From the NCBI RefSeq assembly GCF_023078355.1, contig NZ_CP095552.1, positions 2,790,001 to 2,854,000 of the forward strand: a stretch of DNA of 64,000 bases. The letters are read 5' to 3'. The DNA is from Gordonia hongkongensis (GTDB lineage Bacteria > Actinomycetota > Actinomycetes > Mycobacteriales > Mycobacteriaceae). The translations under genes were made by a program, and so were the position numbers. A model generated the notes under the pieces. That model saw only the letters and a program-made list of their open reading frames with translations, searched no databases and was not told where the DNA came from. Below, piece after piece: positions 1 through 9,714 of the stretch. Numbering within the stretch: position 1 is the stretch's first letter; every line of letters begins with the position of its first letter.

Positions 1-345
1 GATGATCGGCTTGATGCAGTCGTCGAGCTCCTCGGAGAAGATGCGGTAGCCCTCAGCGATGTGCTCGAAGCGGAATTCGATGCGTGACAATGTGTGAAAT
101 ACCGTTGCGGATGTGGTCGAACAGTCTCGGCCACTGCCGTTTGACCGGGCACTGGTTCATGTTCGGGGTGAGTCCCTTGTTCATGGCGTCGCCGAACTTG
201 ACCGCGCTGAACATCGGCCCGTACGCACCCATGACCGAAACGGTGCCGCCTTTGCGGACCGCATCGATGGCCCAGTTGAGGGCGATCGGTGACGCGCCTG
301 CAGCTGGAACTTGGCCGCGGGGCCGCGGTAGACCATCGCGCACAT
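1..345 (-). pseudogene. Zinc-dependent alcohol/formaldehyde dehydrogenase, C-terminal remnant
   Basis: The minus strand encodes a Rossmann-fold end typical of glutathione-independent formaldehyde/alcohol dehydrogenases: AIDAVRKGGTVSVMGAYGP, then a THRIPL motif, then in another frame EHIAEGYRIF and LDDCIKPII at the window edge. The reading frame changes near base 70-75, and no N-terminal catalytic domain lies upstream of about 345. The gene is therefore broken by a frameshift and by loss of its 5' part, and it also runs off the left edge. Family assignment is from the conserved C-terminal motifs; no function should be assumed. Confidence 0.6.
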
Positions 346-488
346 CGTGTCTGGACTCATGCGCGTTCGGGTACCCCACAAATGCGGTACTAACCGCGCC
401 GGCGGCGCGGTGCGCGCAGACCGGTGTAACGCGCGGGGGTGTAGAAAAGGAACCCGAATCCAGGACAGTCCTCGGGAGGAGATCGTCG

Positions 489-1283
489 ATGTCAATGGTG
501 TCTTATGTGATCGCCGGTTCGGAGGCCAGCGGGGGAGCGGGCATCCAGGCCGACCTGCGCACCTTCGCACAGCTGGGTACCTATGGTGTCGGGACCATCA
601 CCTGCATCGTGTCCTTCGACCCGAACAACGAGTGGTCCCATCGGTTCGTACCGATCGACTCCGGGGTGATCGCCGATCAGATCGAGGTGGCCACTGCCGC
701 GCACGAACCCGAGGTCGTGAAGATCGGCATGCTGGGCACCCCGGCCACCATCTCCACGGTCGCGCAGGCGCTCGGCTCCCGACAGTGGCGAGACGTCGTC
801 GTCGACCCGGTGCTGATCTGCAAGGGCCAGGAGCCCGGCGCCGCACTCGACACCGACAACGCCCTCCGCTCCGAGATCTTGCCGCTGGCCACCGTGGTGA
901 CCCCCAATCTGTTCGAGGCCGCGACCTTGGCCGGCATGGACGAACTGACGTCCACCGACGACCTCGCCGAGGCGGCGCGGCGAATCCATGAACTCGGGCC
1001 GAAGGTCGTCGTCGTGAAGGGCGGGGTCGGACTCCCCGGCGATGAGGCGATCGACGTCGTCTTCGACGGCTACGAGGTCACCGTCCTGCGTGCCCCGAAG
1101 GTGGGCGACGAGCGGGTCTCCGGAGCCGGCTGCGTGTTCGCGGCCGCCACCACCGCCGAACTCACCAAGGGCGTAGGGGTCCTCGACGCGATCAGCACCG
1201 CCAAGCAATTCACCCACGACGGCATCGTCGGCCGTCTCGCCTCGAACGCACCGTTCGACGCCGTGTGGCACGGATCGAGGTGA
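489..1283 (+). CDS. pdxK: Pyridoxal / hydroxymethylpyrimidine kinase (PfkB-like, ThiD/PdxK family)
   Basis: 264 aa cytosolic ribokinase-fold kinase that phosphorylates pyridoxal or hydroxymethylpyrimidine (B6 salvage or thiamine pathway). Visible marks are the N-terminal AGSEASGGAGIQADL substrate loop (residues 8-22), VVDPVLICKG, TPNLFEA, VVVKGG and the C-terminal anion-hole region GAGCVFAAA, where the family usually has GAGC(T/V)FSAA. Order and spacing match Bacillus-type PdxK more than long ThiD. The start is the ATG preceded by GGGAGGAG; the same frame is open further upstream but without family sequence. The gene stands alone between a dehydrogenase remnant and a broken TPP enzyme. Substrate choice between pyridoxal and HMP cannot be settled from sequence alone. 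Confidence 0.85.
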   Translation: MSMVSYVIAGSEASGGAGIQADLRTFAQLGTYGVGTITCIVSFDPNNEWSHRFVPIDSGVIADQIEVATAAHEPEVVKIGMLGTPATISTVAQALGSRQWRDVVVDPVLICKGQEPGAALDTDNALRSEILPLATVVTPNLFEAATLAGMDELTSTDDLAEAARRIHELGPKVVVVKGGVGLPGDEAIDVVFDGYEVTVLRAPKVGDERVSGAGCVFAAATTAELTKGVGVLDAISTAKQFTHDGIVGRLASNAPFDAVWHGSR

Positions 1284-1403
1284 CCCAGGGGCGAGTGCTC
1301 GGTCGGCCCAGCCCGTCGGGTGTCAGCGGGCTTCTCCCCGGGTAGTCGAGCGACAGCCCGGCGGTCACCGTCACCGTCCGGGACGTCGTCCTGAGGAGAA
1401 TCC

Positions 1404-3021
1404 ATGTCCGAGACCGTCGCCGACATCGTGCTGCAACGCCTTCGGGAGTGGGGGGTCCGGCAGGTTTTCGGCTACCCCGGCGACGGCATCAACGGCCTGC
1501 TGTCGGCCTGGGTGCGCGCGGAGGACGATCCGCAGTTCGTGCAGTCGCGCCACGAGGAGATGAGCGCGTTCCGAGCCGTCGGGTACGCGAAATTCTCCGG
1601 TGAGGTCGGTGTATGTGCCGCGACCAGTGGTCCCGGCGGCATCCACTCATCGACCGGGCGATCCGGATCGCGCTCGCCGAACGCGCGCCGACGGCCCTGA
1701 TCTTTCCCTCGGATGTTCTCGACCTCACCTACGAGCCACCACGGCAGGCCTTCAAGCAGGTCCCGTCCAGCCTCGGGGTCACGTCGGCGACTCCCGCGCC
1801 GGAGCCAGACGCGGTCTCGCGTGCCGCCGAGATCCTCAATTCCGGGGAGCGGGTCGCGATGCTGGTCGGCCAGGGGGCACGGGGATGTGCGCCTGAGCTC
1901 ATCACGGTTGCGGACATCCTCGGCGCCGGTTGCGCGAAAGCCCTTCTCGGGCGAGATGTCCTCCCCGACACGCTGCCGTGGGTCACGGGATCCATCGGCC
2001 TGCTCGGCACGACGGCCAGCCATCGATTGATGTCGGGCTGCGACACCCCTTTGACCGTCGGATCGAATTTCCCGTACTCGCAGTTCCTTCCGTCGTTCGG
2101 ACAGGCCAGGGGAGTGCAGATCGACCATTCACCCGAGATGATCGGCATGCGCTACCCGAATGAGCTCAATGTCGTCGGCGACGCACGCGCCACGCTGCAA
2201 GCTCTCATCCCGCTGCTCGAAGCCAAGACCGACCGTTCGTGGCGCGACAAGGTCGAAGCCGACGTCGAGCGCTGGTGGACGAACGCGGCCGGCCAGGCGA
2301 TGACCGACGCGGATCCGGTCAATCCGATGCGCATCTTTCACGAGTTCTCGCCACGCGCCCCGTCGAATTGCATCATCACCGCGGATTCGGGCAGTGCCGC
2401 CAACTGGTACGCACGGCACATCGTCATCCGGGACGAGATGAGGGGGTCGCTGTCCGGGACGCTGGCCACGATGGGGCCGGCGGTGCCCTATGCCATCGGC
2501 GCCAAGTGGGCGCACCCCGACCGGCCCGCGGTGGCCTTCAAGGGCGACGGTGCGATGCAGATGAACGGCCTGGCCGAGATGATCACCGTGGCGCAGTACT
2601 GGCAGCAGTGGACGGATCCGCGGCTCGTCGTCGTGGTGTTGCACAACAACGACCTGAACCAGGTCACGTGGGAACAGCGCGCGATGTCAGGATCGCCGAA
2701 TTCGCCGCCTCACAGGAACTCCCCGACGTCGACTACGCGGCCTTCGCGCGGGGGATCGGACTCGTCGGGATCAACGTCGACGACCCGGATGGTCTCGGTA
2801 CCGCATGGGACACCGCCCTGGCCGCCGATCGACCGGCGTTGCTCGACGTGCGTTGCGACCCGACGGCGCCTCCCGTCCCGCCGCACGCGACCCGCGAGCA
2901 GGTCCTCGCCCTCGGCGAGGCGCTGGTCAAGGGTGACGACGATGCATGGGCCGTCGCCAAGAACGCAGCCAGACAAGGAATCCGCCAGTTCCTACCCGGA
3001 CGGCAGTCCGACAACGACTGA
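1404..3021 (+). pseudogene. Thiamine-diphosphate pyruvate oxidase/decarboxylase-like, internally deleted and frameshifted
   Basis: Three consecutive frames together give a pyruvate-oxidase-like (PoxB/acetolactate synthase family) protein. The N-terminal TPP domain begins with VADIVLQRLREWGV, FGYPGDGING and the catalytic-type Glu in SRHEEMSAF. The middle domain follows and then the TPP-binding KGDGAMQMNG with a downstream NN pair (HNNDLNQVTWE). After SGPGG near 1640 the text jumps to a segment normally about 60-70 residues later, with a frame change, so an internal piece is deleted. A second single-base shift near 2690 separates RAMSGSP from FAASQELPDVDY. It starts with ATG after GAGGAG. As written it cannot give an active enzyme. 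Confidence 0.8.
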
Positions 3022-3066
3022 CTACACGGGACACCGGCTGCGCCCCGGTCCCGTACTCTCCACCGC

Positions 3067-3507
3067 ATGAGCGGTGAGGAACTCTTCACAGCGGTAGCGG
3101 TCGGGTTCGAGGCAGTCGGCGCCTTCGCGATGATTGTGGGAGCGATCATCGCGTGCGTGCTGGGCGCACGTTCGCTCCGTCGGGGAGAGGGAGGCAACAC
3201 TGCCTTCTCGGTACTGCGCAACACACTCGGGGCGGCCATTCTCCTGGGGCTGGAGGTCCTGGTCGCGGCGGATCTCATCCGCACCATCACGTCCAAACCG
3301 TCGATCGAGGATGCGCTCATCCTCGGGCTCATCGTCCTCATCCGTACCGTGTTGTCGATGTCCATCCAGATCGAGATCGAGGGCGTGGCGCCGTGGCGTC
3401 GAGCGTTGCTGACCAGCGGTGGACAACTGCTCGGTGCAGCGGTCGCGAACGACGCCGCAGCTGCGCGACCGACAACCGAAAGCACCGCGCGACGCGTCGA
3501 CGGGTAG
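3067..3507 (+). CDS. DUF1622 family membrane protein
   Basis: 146 aa integral membrane protein with three predicted hydrophobic segments (about residues 18-36, 55-73 and 83-100) and a conserved FSVLRNTLGAAILLGLEVLVAADLIRT block typical in pattern of DUF1622 proteins (here split: FSVLRNTLG, LGLEVLVAADLI). Function of the family is unknown. The polar, Ala/Thr-rich C-terminus is probably cytoplasmic. The ATG lies only 45 bases after the end of the broken TPP-enzyme gene, but there is no clear co-transcription signal. The assignment rests on topology and motif pattern. Confidence 0.75.
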   Translation: MSGEELFTAVAVGFEAVGAFAMIVGAIIACVLGARSLRRGEGGNTAFSVLRNTLGAAILLGLEVLVAADLIRTITSKPSIEDALILGLIVLIRTVLSMSIQIEIEGVAPWRRALLTSGGQLLGAAVANDAAAARPTTESTARRVDG

Positions 3508-3591
3508 CGTCGCCACCCGGCCTGGCGCCGGCAACGACCGGCGAGGCATCCTGGATGCCGATCACCGACAGACCGACCGAAGGAGTGCCGG

Positions 3592-5076
3592 GTGACAACG
3601 ATCCCAGACGAAGTCGATGTCCTCATCGTCGGTGCCGGGATCTCTGGCATCGGTGCGGCCCGCTGGGTGCGAACCGAACACCCTGGCAAGTCGATCGCGA
3701 TTCTCGAGGCCCGGAATACCGCCGGCGGTACGTGGGACCTGTTCCGCTACCCGGGGATTCGGTCCGACTCGGACCTGCACACCTTCGGGTACGACTTCAA
3801 GCCCTGGACCGATCGACAGGCGATCGCCGACGCCCCGCGAATCCTCGATTACCTCCACGAGACGATCGACGAGAACGATCTCGCTCCGCTGGTCCGGTAT
3901 GGGCATCGGGTGGTGGCGGCCGCGTGGTCGTCGGACACCGCGCGGTGGACGGTCGACGTCGAACACACCGACACCGGAACGCGAAGCCAGATCAGTGCGC
4001 GATGGATCTTCTGTGGCTCGGGTTACTACGACTACAACGCGGGGTTCGCGCCGGAGTTCGCCGGCACCAAGACGTTCCGTGGCGAGATCGTGCATCCGCA
4101 GCACTGGCCCGAGGACCTCGATTACACGGGCAAGCGGGTCGTGGTCATCGGCAGCGGCGCAACGGCGGTCACGCTGCTTCCCGCGATGGCGGAACAGGCC
4201 GCGCACGTGACCATGCTCCAGCGCACACCGACCTACATCCTCCCGCTGCCCCGTGAGGACGCCATCGCCAACACCCTCAAGAAAGTGTTCGGCACCGAAC
4301 GCGGATACGCACTGACCCGACACAAGAACGTCGCGCAGCAGCGGGTGCTCTTCGAACTGTGCCAGCGATTCCCATCGGTCGCCCGTCGGGTGATCCGCAA
4401 GATCAACGAATCGCAGCTGCCCGAGGACTATCCGGTGGACACGCATTTCAACCCCCCGTACAACCCGTGGGACCAGCGGCTGTGTGTGGTGCCCGACGCC
4501 GACCTGTTCCGTGTCATCCGCTCCGGGAAGGCCTCGATCGTCACCGACCGGGTCGACACCTTCACCGAGAACGGCATCCGGACAGTGGGCGGGGAGGAAC
4601 TCGAGGCCGACATCGTCGTCACCGCCACCGGGCTCAACATCAAGATCATCGGCGGCATCGAGCTGAGCGTCGACGGTGAACCGGTGTCCCTTACCGACAC
4701 CGTCGTCTACCGCGGGATGATGCTGTCCGGTGTCCCGAACTTCGCGCTGGCGATCGGTTACACCAATGCGTCGTGGACCCTCAAGATCGGACTGTTGTGC
4801 GAATACTTCTGCAAACTTCTGGCGCACATGGATTCTCACGGATACGACAGTGTGTGGGCGGTCGCGGACCCCGATATGCCGACTCGGCCACTGCTCGACT
4901 TCGGGGCCGGCTACGTCCAACGAGCCCTCGACACCCTGCCCAAGCAGGGTCCTGAGGAGCCCTGGGTGATGTCGATGAGCTACTACGCCGACCGCAAATT
5001 GTTCCGTGGTGACGTCGCCGACGACAACGTCCGGTTCGCGCGGGCGGGGGAGCGGGTGCGGTCGACGGTCGGGTAG
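3592..5076 (+). CDS. FAD-dependent (Baeyer-Villiger type) monooxygenase, EthA-like
   Basis: 494 aa flavoprotein of the EthA / class B monooxygenase group, which uses FAD, NADPH and O2 to oxygenate ketones, thioamides or similar substrates. The FAD Rossmann motif GAGISGIG is at residues 13-20, GGTWDLFRYPG at 45-55 matches the family's GGTWD..YPG, and the NADPH motif GSGATAV lies near 185. ATGLN near 347 is the usual second FAD contact. The strict BVMO fingerprint FxGxxxHxxxW is altered to FRGEIVHPQHW, as in EthA homologues. The start is GTG eight bases after AAGGAG. No regulator sits next to it and its substrate is unknown. Confidence 0.85.
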   Translation: MTTIPDEVDVLIVGAGISGIGAARWVRTEHPGKSIAILEARNTAGGTWDLFRYPGIRSDSDLHTFGYDFKPWTDRQAIADAPRILDYLHETIDENDLAPLVRYGHRVVAAAWSSDTARWTVDVEHTDTGTRSQISARWIFCGSGYYDYNAGFAPEFAGTKTFRGEIVHPQHWPEDLDYTGKRVVVIGSGATAVTLLPAMAEQAAHVTMLQRTPTYILPLPREDAIANTLKKVFGTERGYALTRHKNVAQQRVLFELCQRFPSVARRVIRKINESQLPEDYPVDTHFNPPYNPWDQRLCVVPDADLFRVIRSGKASIVTDRVDTFTENGIRTVGGEELEADIVVTATGLNIKIIGGIELSVDGEPVSLTDTVVYRGMMLSGVPNFALAIGYTNASWTLKIGLLCEYFCKLLAHMDSHGYDSVWAVADPDMPTRPLLDFGAGYVQRALDTLPKQGPEEPWVMSMSYYADRKLFRGDVADDNVRFARAGERVRSTVG

Positions 5077-5106
5077 CGGTGACGACTCGCCGGACGGCGG
5101 GCTGAG

Positions 5107-5925
5107 TCACATCCGCGCGAACCGCACCAGCCAGTAGCAGTAGACGCCATAGGCGGCGATACCCACCGCGGCCAGGATCATCAGCACCTGCCCGGCGGGC
5201 AGGCCGGCCAGTGTCTTGACCGCTCCGTCGATCCCCGTGGCCTTCGACGGATCGGCAGTCGCGACAGCCACGATGACCAGGATGCCGGTGCCGGCCAGAA
5301 CGACACCCTTGCCGCAGTAACCGATCACGCCCGCGATTGTCGCCGCCTTGTCGTCGGAGATCTTGAGATCGTCGAGGAACGACCGGCTGGCTCCCTTGTA
5401 GACGTGGTAGACGCCGACGCCGATGATGATCAGGCCGGCCGCGACGAGGACGAACTTCCCGCCACCGGACTGCAGGAGTCGCGCGGTCAGACTGGCGTTC
5501 TCCTGACCACTCGACTTGCCCTGGCCCGTCGCGAAACGTATTGCCGACAAGGCGAACCCGACGTAGACCACGGCGAGCGACAACGCTTTTCCGCGATCGA
5601 ACCACTGCTCGGCGCCATCACTGTCCTCGCCCGGTTCGGTGGCGTGGGGTCCGACGATCGCCTCGGCGAGTCGCCATAGCGCGAGTGCTGCGAACGCGAC
5701 CGCGGCCACCCAGAGGACGACGCGACCGCCGGACGAATCGGCGAAGATCCCCAACGCACCCGACTGGTCGGCGTTCCCGCCCCCACCGAAGGCGAGGCGC
5801 AGGATGATGTAGGCGATCAGCAGATGGAGCAGGCCGCTGACCGCGTGGCCGGCACGCGCCAAGCGTTCGAACCACGGGCTGTCGGTGGCGCGGTCGACCG
5901 CGCCGGTCACTTGATTGCGGCTCAT
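5107..5925 (-). CDS. DUF1206 family integral membrane protein
   Basis: 272 aa protein with about six hydrophobic helices arranged as three similar two-helix units: residues 28-45/70-88, 113-130/148-168 and 205-222/240-262. Each unit starts with an aromatic/Arg-Gly motif such as RAGHAVSGLLHL or GYCGKGVVLAG. This threefold architecture is the DUF1206 signature in actinobacteria. Function is unknown. It converges with the monooxygenase gene, with only 30 bases between stops and no obvious hairpin. Confidence 0.85.
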   Translation of the reverse strand: MSRNQVTGAVDRATDSPWFERLARAGHAVSGLLHLLIAYIILRLAFGGGGNADQSGALGIFADSSGGRVVLWVAAVAFAALALWRLAEAIVGPHATEPGEDSDGAEQWFDRGKALSLAVVYVGFALSAIRFATGQGKSSGQENASLTARLLQSGGGKFVLVAAGLIIIGVGVYHVYKGASRSFLDDLKISDDKAATIAGVIGYCGKGVVLAGTGILVIVAVATADPSKATGIDGAVKTLAGLPAGQVLMILAAVGIAAYGVYCYWLVRFARM

Positions 5926-6005
5926 CGCGCCACGTTCCTTCCGCCGATCGACCGAACTGGTGCCCGGCCGGTTCCACTGACGTTACGGGGGTGCCGGCCG
6001 GTCGC

Positions 6006-7097
6006 TCACTTCCCCTGCGAGTTACGAAGGGCCCGAGCCTGTTCGATGTACTTCTGGTCCTTCTCGTCGTTCTTGTCCGACGCCGTGGTGTCCCGAGGCG
6101 GCAGTTGCAGGTGCTCTTCGGCCGGCATCCCCGCCTGTAGCTGTCGGCCACGTTCGAGTTCGGAGTCGAACTCGGCCCCGAACAGCAGCGCGAGGTTCGT
6201 CAGCCACAGCCACAGCAAGAAGACGATGACACCCGCGAGTGCGCCGTAGGTCTTGTTGTAGCTGCCGAAGTTCGAGACGTACAGCGCAAATGCCGCCGAC
6301 GCGACGATCCAGGTGACGATGGCCAGCACCGCTCCGGCGCTGATCCACCGGAACTTCGGCTGCTGCACGTTCGGGGTGGCCCAGTACAGGATGGCGACGA
6401 TCAAGATCACGAACAGGAGGAGGATGGGCCAACGGACGATGTTCCACACGGTGAGCGCGGTCTCGCCGAAACCGATGGCGTCCCCGATCGATTTCGCGAT
6501 CGGTCCGCTGACCGCCAGCATGAGTGCCACTGCGGCGGCAAGGACGAGTGCTACAAGCGTGACGAGCAGCATGATCGGCCGCAGCTTCCAGAGGGGACGG
6601 CCTTCGTCGATCTCGTACATCCGGTTCATCGCGCGTCCGAACGCCCCCACGTAACCCGACGCGGACCAGAGCGCGCCGAGCAGACCGAGTACGAGAGCGA
6701 AACCGGCGCTGGGGGCGGCCACGAGTTGTTCGACGGGGCCCCGCAACGTGTCCACGGCCGACGACGGTCCGAGGTCGTCGACCATCTGCAGGACGGCGTC
6801 GGTCGTCTTTTCGCCCTGACCGAACACACCGAGCAGCGAGACCAGCGCGAGGAGCGCCGGGAACAGTGAGAGCACGGAGTAGTAGGTGAGCGCCGCTGCC
6901 AGATCGGTGCACTGATCGCGCGAGAACTCCCGCGCGGTCTTCTTCAGCACGAAAAGGAGCGACGGCTTGGTCAGGTCCGTGGGGGAGTCCGGCTTGCGCG
7001 GGTCATCGGGGTCGGCGGATCCGGGGTCGTCGCGAACGTCCGGTTCAGCTGAGGCGGGTTCCTTGTCAGCTCGTTCAGCGGCGTCATCTCGTTTCAT
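6006..7097 (-). CDS. YihY/virulence factor BrkB family membrane protein
   Basis: 363 aa. The first 45 residues are charged and proline/Asp-rich (cytoplasmic tail); then come about six transmembrane helices and a second charged tail. The family markers FSRDQCTDLAAALTYYSVL and SLFPALLALVSLLG are followed by ASGYVGAFGRAMNRMYE and, near the end, YNKTYGALAGVIVFLLWLW. BrkB/YihY proteins are inner-membrane proteins of uncertain function; the old RNase BN label is not supported. It is followed on the same strand by DUF1206 after an 80-base gap. Confidence 0.9.
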   Translation of the reverse strand: MKRDDAAERADKEPASAEPDVRDDPGSADPDDPRKPDSPTDLTKPSLLFVLKKTAREFSRDQCTDLAAALTYYSVLSLFPALLALVSLLGVFGQGEKTTDAVLQMVDDLGPSSAVDTLRGPVEQLVAAPSAGFALVLGLLGALWSASGYVGAFGRAMNRMYEIDEGRPLWKLRPIMLLVTLVALVLAAAVALMLAVSGPIAKSIGDAIGFGETALTVWNIVRWPILLLFVILIVAILYWATPNVQQPKFRWISAGAVLAIVTWIVASAAFALYVSNFGSYNKTYGALAGVIVFLLWLWLTNLALLFGAEFDSELERGRQLQAGMPAEEHLQLPPRDTTASDKNDEKDQKYIEQARALRNSQGK

Positions 7098-7164
7098 CCC
7101 CTACGCTTAACCGGCGAACGCGCAAGCCAAACCCGGCCGACGTCGGCGCACCCGTCACCTGGGG

Positions 7165-7890
7165 TCAGCGCACGTGGCCGCAGGCGTCGTCGACCGCCCC
7201 CTGCAGATCTCGCTGGATCCACCGGGTCACGGCGGCGGGTGTGTCGTCTCGACGGGCGCCGAGGTCCACCGGTTCACCCAGAGCGACAACGGGGCGGCCA
7301 CCACCGGCCGGGTAGGCGATCCCGGCGGAGACCAACCACAGTCCGACACCGTCTCGCAGGGCTCGATGGGCGATGTGGCCGATCCCGGTGCCGAGCCGCT
7401 GAACCTCCGTCGGGTCGCCCTCGTTGCAGGTCCCCTCAGGAAACACCGCGATGCTGTCCCCGCGTGCCATTCGTTCGACGCAGACGGCGATCATCTGACG
7501 CCCGGCGTCGGCCGCAGCTCGCACTCCGTGGTCCTTGCTGCGAAACACCGGGATTCCACCCAGAGTGTCGATCTTCTTCCGCTGATCCGCGTCTTGGAAC
7601 AGCTCGTCCTTCGCGAGGACACGCAGGCTGCCTATCCGGCGCCGCAGCGGTGACCGGAAGCCCGCAGCTGCGAGGACCAACGGGTCGCGCTCGGAGACAT
7701 GATTCGCCGCGATGAGCAGCGGAGCCCCGCTGCGCACGGTGCGGTCGATCGCCTCCCGCGAACGAAAGCGCACGACCGGCCGGATTCGGGCGGCGAGCAC
7801 CGCGTACATCATTCGCGCCCGGGCGCGGTCCTGCTGATGGGTCCGGTAGTGCTCGTATACCGCCTGTGCCTCGGACAGCTCGACCTTCAC
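7165..7890 (-). CDS. 1-acylglycerol-3-phosphate O-acyltransferase family protein (PlsC-like)
   Basis: 241 aa acyltransferase of the PlsC superfamily. The catalytic HX4D box is NHVSERD at about residues 82-88 and the second conserved box is FPEGTCNEG near 150-158. The protein has no clear signal peptide; such enzymes associate with the inner face of the membrane and transfer acyl chains to lyso-phosphatidate or other lipid acceptors. It lies 67 bases upstream of the BrkB-like gene on the same strand. The acceptor is not predictable from sequence. Confidence 0.8.
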   Translation of the reverse strand: MKVELSEAQAVYEHYRTHQQDRARARMMYAVLAARIRPVVRFRSREAIDRTVRSGAPLLIAANHVSERDPLVLAAAGFRSPLRRRIGSLRVLAKDELFQDADQRKKIDTLGGIPVFRSKDHGVRAAADAGRQMIAVCVERMARGDSIAVFPEGTCNEGDPTEVQRLGTGIGHIAHRALRDGVGLWLVSAGIAYPAGGGRPVVALGEPVDLGARRDDTPAAVTRWIQRDLQGAVDDACGHVR

Positions 7891-7967
7891 CTAAGTTACG
7901 GTACCGTAGGTTGCGGCGCCGCGGTGCCGCAACGGGACTCCGCATGACAGCCCGGGTAGCTCCGAGG

Positions 7968-9011
7968 TCAGTCGGGGACGACGACCGCCCGGCCACGCAG
8001 TTCGTTCGAGGCCAACCGACGGTAGGCCTCGAGCCCGTCGTCGAGGGAGAACTTCTCGACGGCGACCTCCAGGACACCGTCGCGCGCGAGGTCGAGGACC
8101 TCGATCAGTTCGTGCCGCGCACCCCAGTACGGCGCCCGAACCGACACCTCATAGGGCTGGGTGAAAAAGCCGACCTTCGCCGCGGCGACACCGTCACCGA
8201 TGCCGACGATCACGACGTCGCCCAATGTGCCGACGATTCCCATCGCGGTGTCGATGGTCGGCTGCAAGCCGACGAAGTCGAATACCGCGGTGGCGCCGAC
8301 GTTTTCGGTGATCTTCCGGACATTCGCCACGGCGTCGGCATCGCTGAGAACGGTCTCATGGGCACCCACCTCGCGTGCGAACGCGAGCTTGTCCTCGCTG
8401 AGGTCGAGGGCGATGATGCGCGCCGGGGTCAGATGCCGTAACAGCTGAATCCCGATGTGCCCCAATCCGCCCGCACCGATGACGACGGCCGTGGTGCCGC
8501 CGACGAGCTTCGGCAGCGACGGTTTGATCGCGTGATACGGCGTGAGCCCCGCGTCGGTGAGCGGTACCGCTGCGATCGGGTCGAGGTCGCCGAGCGGAAC
8601 GAGGTGCCGGGCGTCGTCGACGATCATGTAGTCGGCCATCGCACCTTCGTTGCCGAGCCCGGGGGGAGTGATGCCGAGTTCGGCCGCACGACTGCAGTAG
8701 TTCTCGAACCCACGCGAGCAGAAGTGACAGGTCCCGCAACCCCAGGGGCCGTAGACCGCCACCGCGGTTCCCTCGGTCAGCGACGTCACACCGCTGCCGA
8801 TCTCGGCGACCACACCGGCTCCCTCGTGCCCGAGCGTCATGGGTAACGGATAGGGAAAACCCTCGGCGGGCATGTTGAGCACGAAATCTTCGGAGTGGCA
8901 CGCACCGGCGGCAGTCACCTTCAACAACACCTGGCCGGGGCCGGGTGTCGGCTTGTCGACCTCGCGGAGCTCGGGCGGACTTCCTGGCTTGACGATCTGG
9001 ATGGCTTTCAT
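7968..9011 (-). CDS. Zinc-dependent NAD(P) alcohol dehydrogenase (MDR family)
   Basis: 347 aa medium-chain dehydrogenase. It has the catalytic zinc ligand Cys-His pair in CHSEDF (about residue 38), GHEGAGVV for the second ligand region, and the structural zinc cluster CGTCHFCSRGFENYC near 90-104. The nucleotide-binding Rossmann motif GAGGLGHIG is near 175, and Asp in ALDLSE suggests NAD preference. The ATG at 9011 is chosen because GAGAGGTG sits just upstream and family similarity begins exactly there; the open frame further upstream has no family sequence. It is transcribed towards the acyltransferase gene. Substrate unknown. Confidence 0.88.
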   Translation of the reverse strand: MKAIQIVKPGSPPELREVDKPTPGPGQVLLKVTAAGACHSEDFVLNMPAEGFPYPLPMTLGHEGAGVVAEIGSGVTSLTEGTAVAVYGPWGCGTCHFCSRGFENYCSRAAELGITPPGLGNEGAMADYMIVDDARHLVPLGDLDPIAAVPLTDAGLTPYHAIKPSLPKLVGGTTAVVIGAGGLGHIGIQLLRHLTPARIIALDLSEDKLAFAREVGAHETVLSDADAVANVRKITENVGATAVFDFVGLQPTIDTAMGIVGTLGDVVIVGIGDGVAAAKVGFFTQPYEVSVRAPYWGARHELIEVLDLARDGVLEVAVEKFSLDDGLEAYRRLASNELRGRAVVVPD

Positions 9012-9317
9012 GCCGGACACCTCTCGGTTCGAGTCGTTGCGTGCTCTCCCGCCTTCCGGTCTACCCGCGTATGGCGATACGCGCATACGTCGGCGGGAAA
9101 CCAGACGCGAATTCCTGCTGAACCGCGGCACAGGTGGACAATGCCGATCAGAAGCCGGGACGGACCACGGAGTTCGATGTCGCGGCGTGCCGGGCGTGTC
9201 GGCGGGTGCGTCAAACATCCTGTGGCAGAGTCGATCAGCCGAGACGACGGCCGGAGGCGGAAGAGGACCGGATGCACTTTGGAGTACGGGTGGACCGGAC
9301 AACGCTGCGACTCCGGG

Positions 9318-9689
9318 TCACCATCGTCGCGACTGATTCCGAGCGGCGCACCGCACACACTGCCGGGTGGCCGGCAGGACTTCGAGGCGCTCGGCACCGA
9401 TGGGTTCGCCACAGTCCTCGCACCGGCCGTAGGCACCCGCGCCGACCCGGTCCAGGGCGGCACCGATCTCGTCGAGCCGGACTCGCGACCGTTCCAGCTG
9501 CGCAACCAGATGGCCGCGTTCCACCGCGAGAGTCGAACCTTCCGGGTCGTGCTCGTCGTCGGCCGCCGCGTCGCTGGTCGCCTCGAGCACCGCGGCCAGC
9601 CGGGACGACAACGATTCGATCAGCGCGGCGGTCCGTTCCCGTTCTGCGAGCAGCACATCCCGCGACTCGTCATCCTGCCTCGAGGTCAC
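9318..9689 (-). CDS. TraR/DksA-type C4 zinc-finger protein
   Basis: 123 aa. An N-terminal coiled-coil helical pair (residues 5-85, rich in Arg/Glu/Leu) is followed by a C4 zinc finger, CEDCGEPIG ... CVRC (residues 90-118). This is the DksA/TraR layout. DksA-like proteins enter the RNA polymerase secondary channel and tune transcription; in actinobacteria the paralogues are mostly uncharacterised. The gene lies 25 bases downstream of selO on the same strand and may be co-transcribed with it. Confidence 0.85.
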   Translation of the reverse strand: MTSRQDDESRDVLLAERERTAALIESLSSRLAAVLEATSDAAADDEHDPEGSTLAVERGHLVAQLERSRVRLDEIGAALDRVGAGAYGRCEDCGEPIGAERLEVLPATRQCVRCAARNQSRRW

Positions 9690-9714
9690 CGTGGGCCCAC
9701 CGACGTCGTCTCGC

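Noticed and set aside
84..488. Long upstream extension of the pyridoxal kinase reading frame
   Set aside because: No kinase-family sequence before 489, it lies antisense to the dehydrogenase remnant, and a good ribosome site precedes ATG 489.
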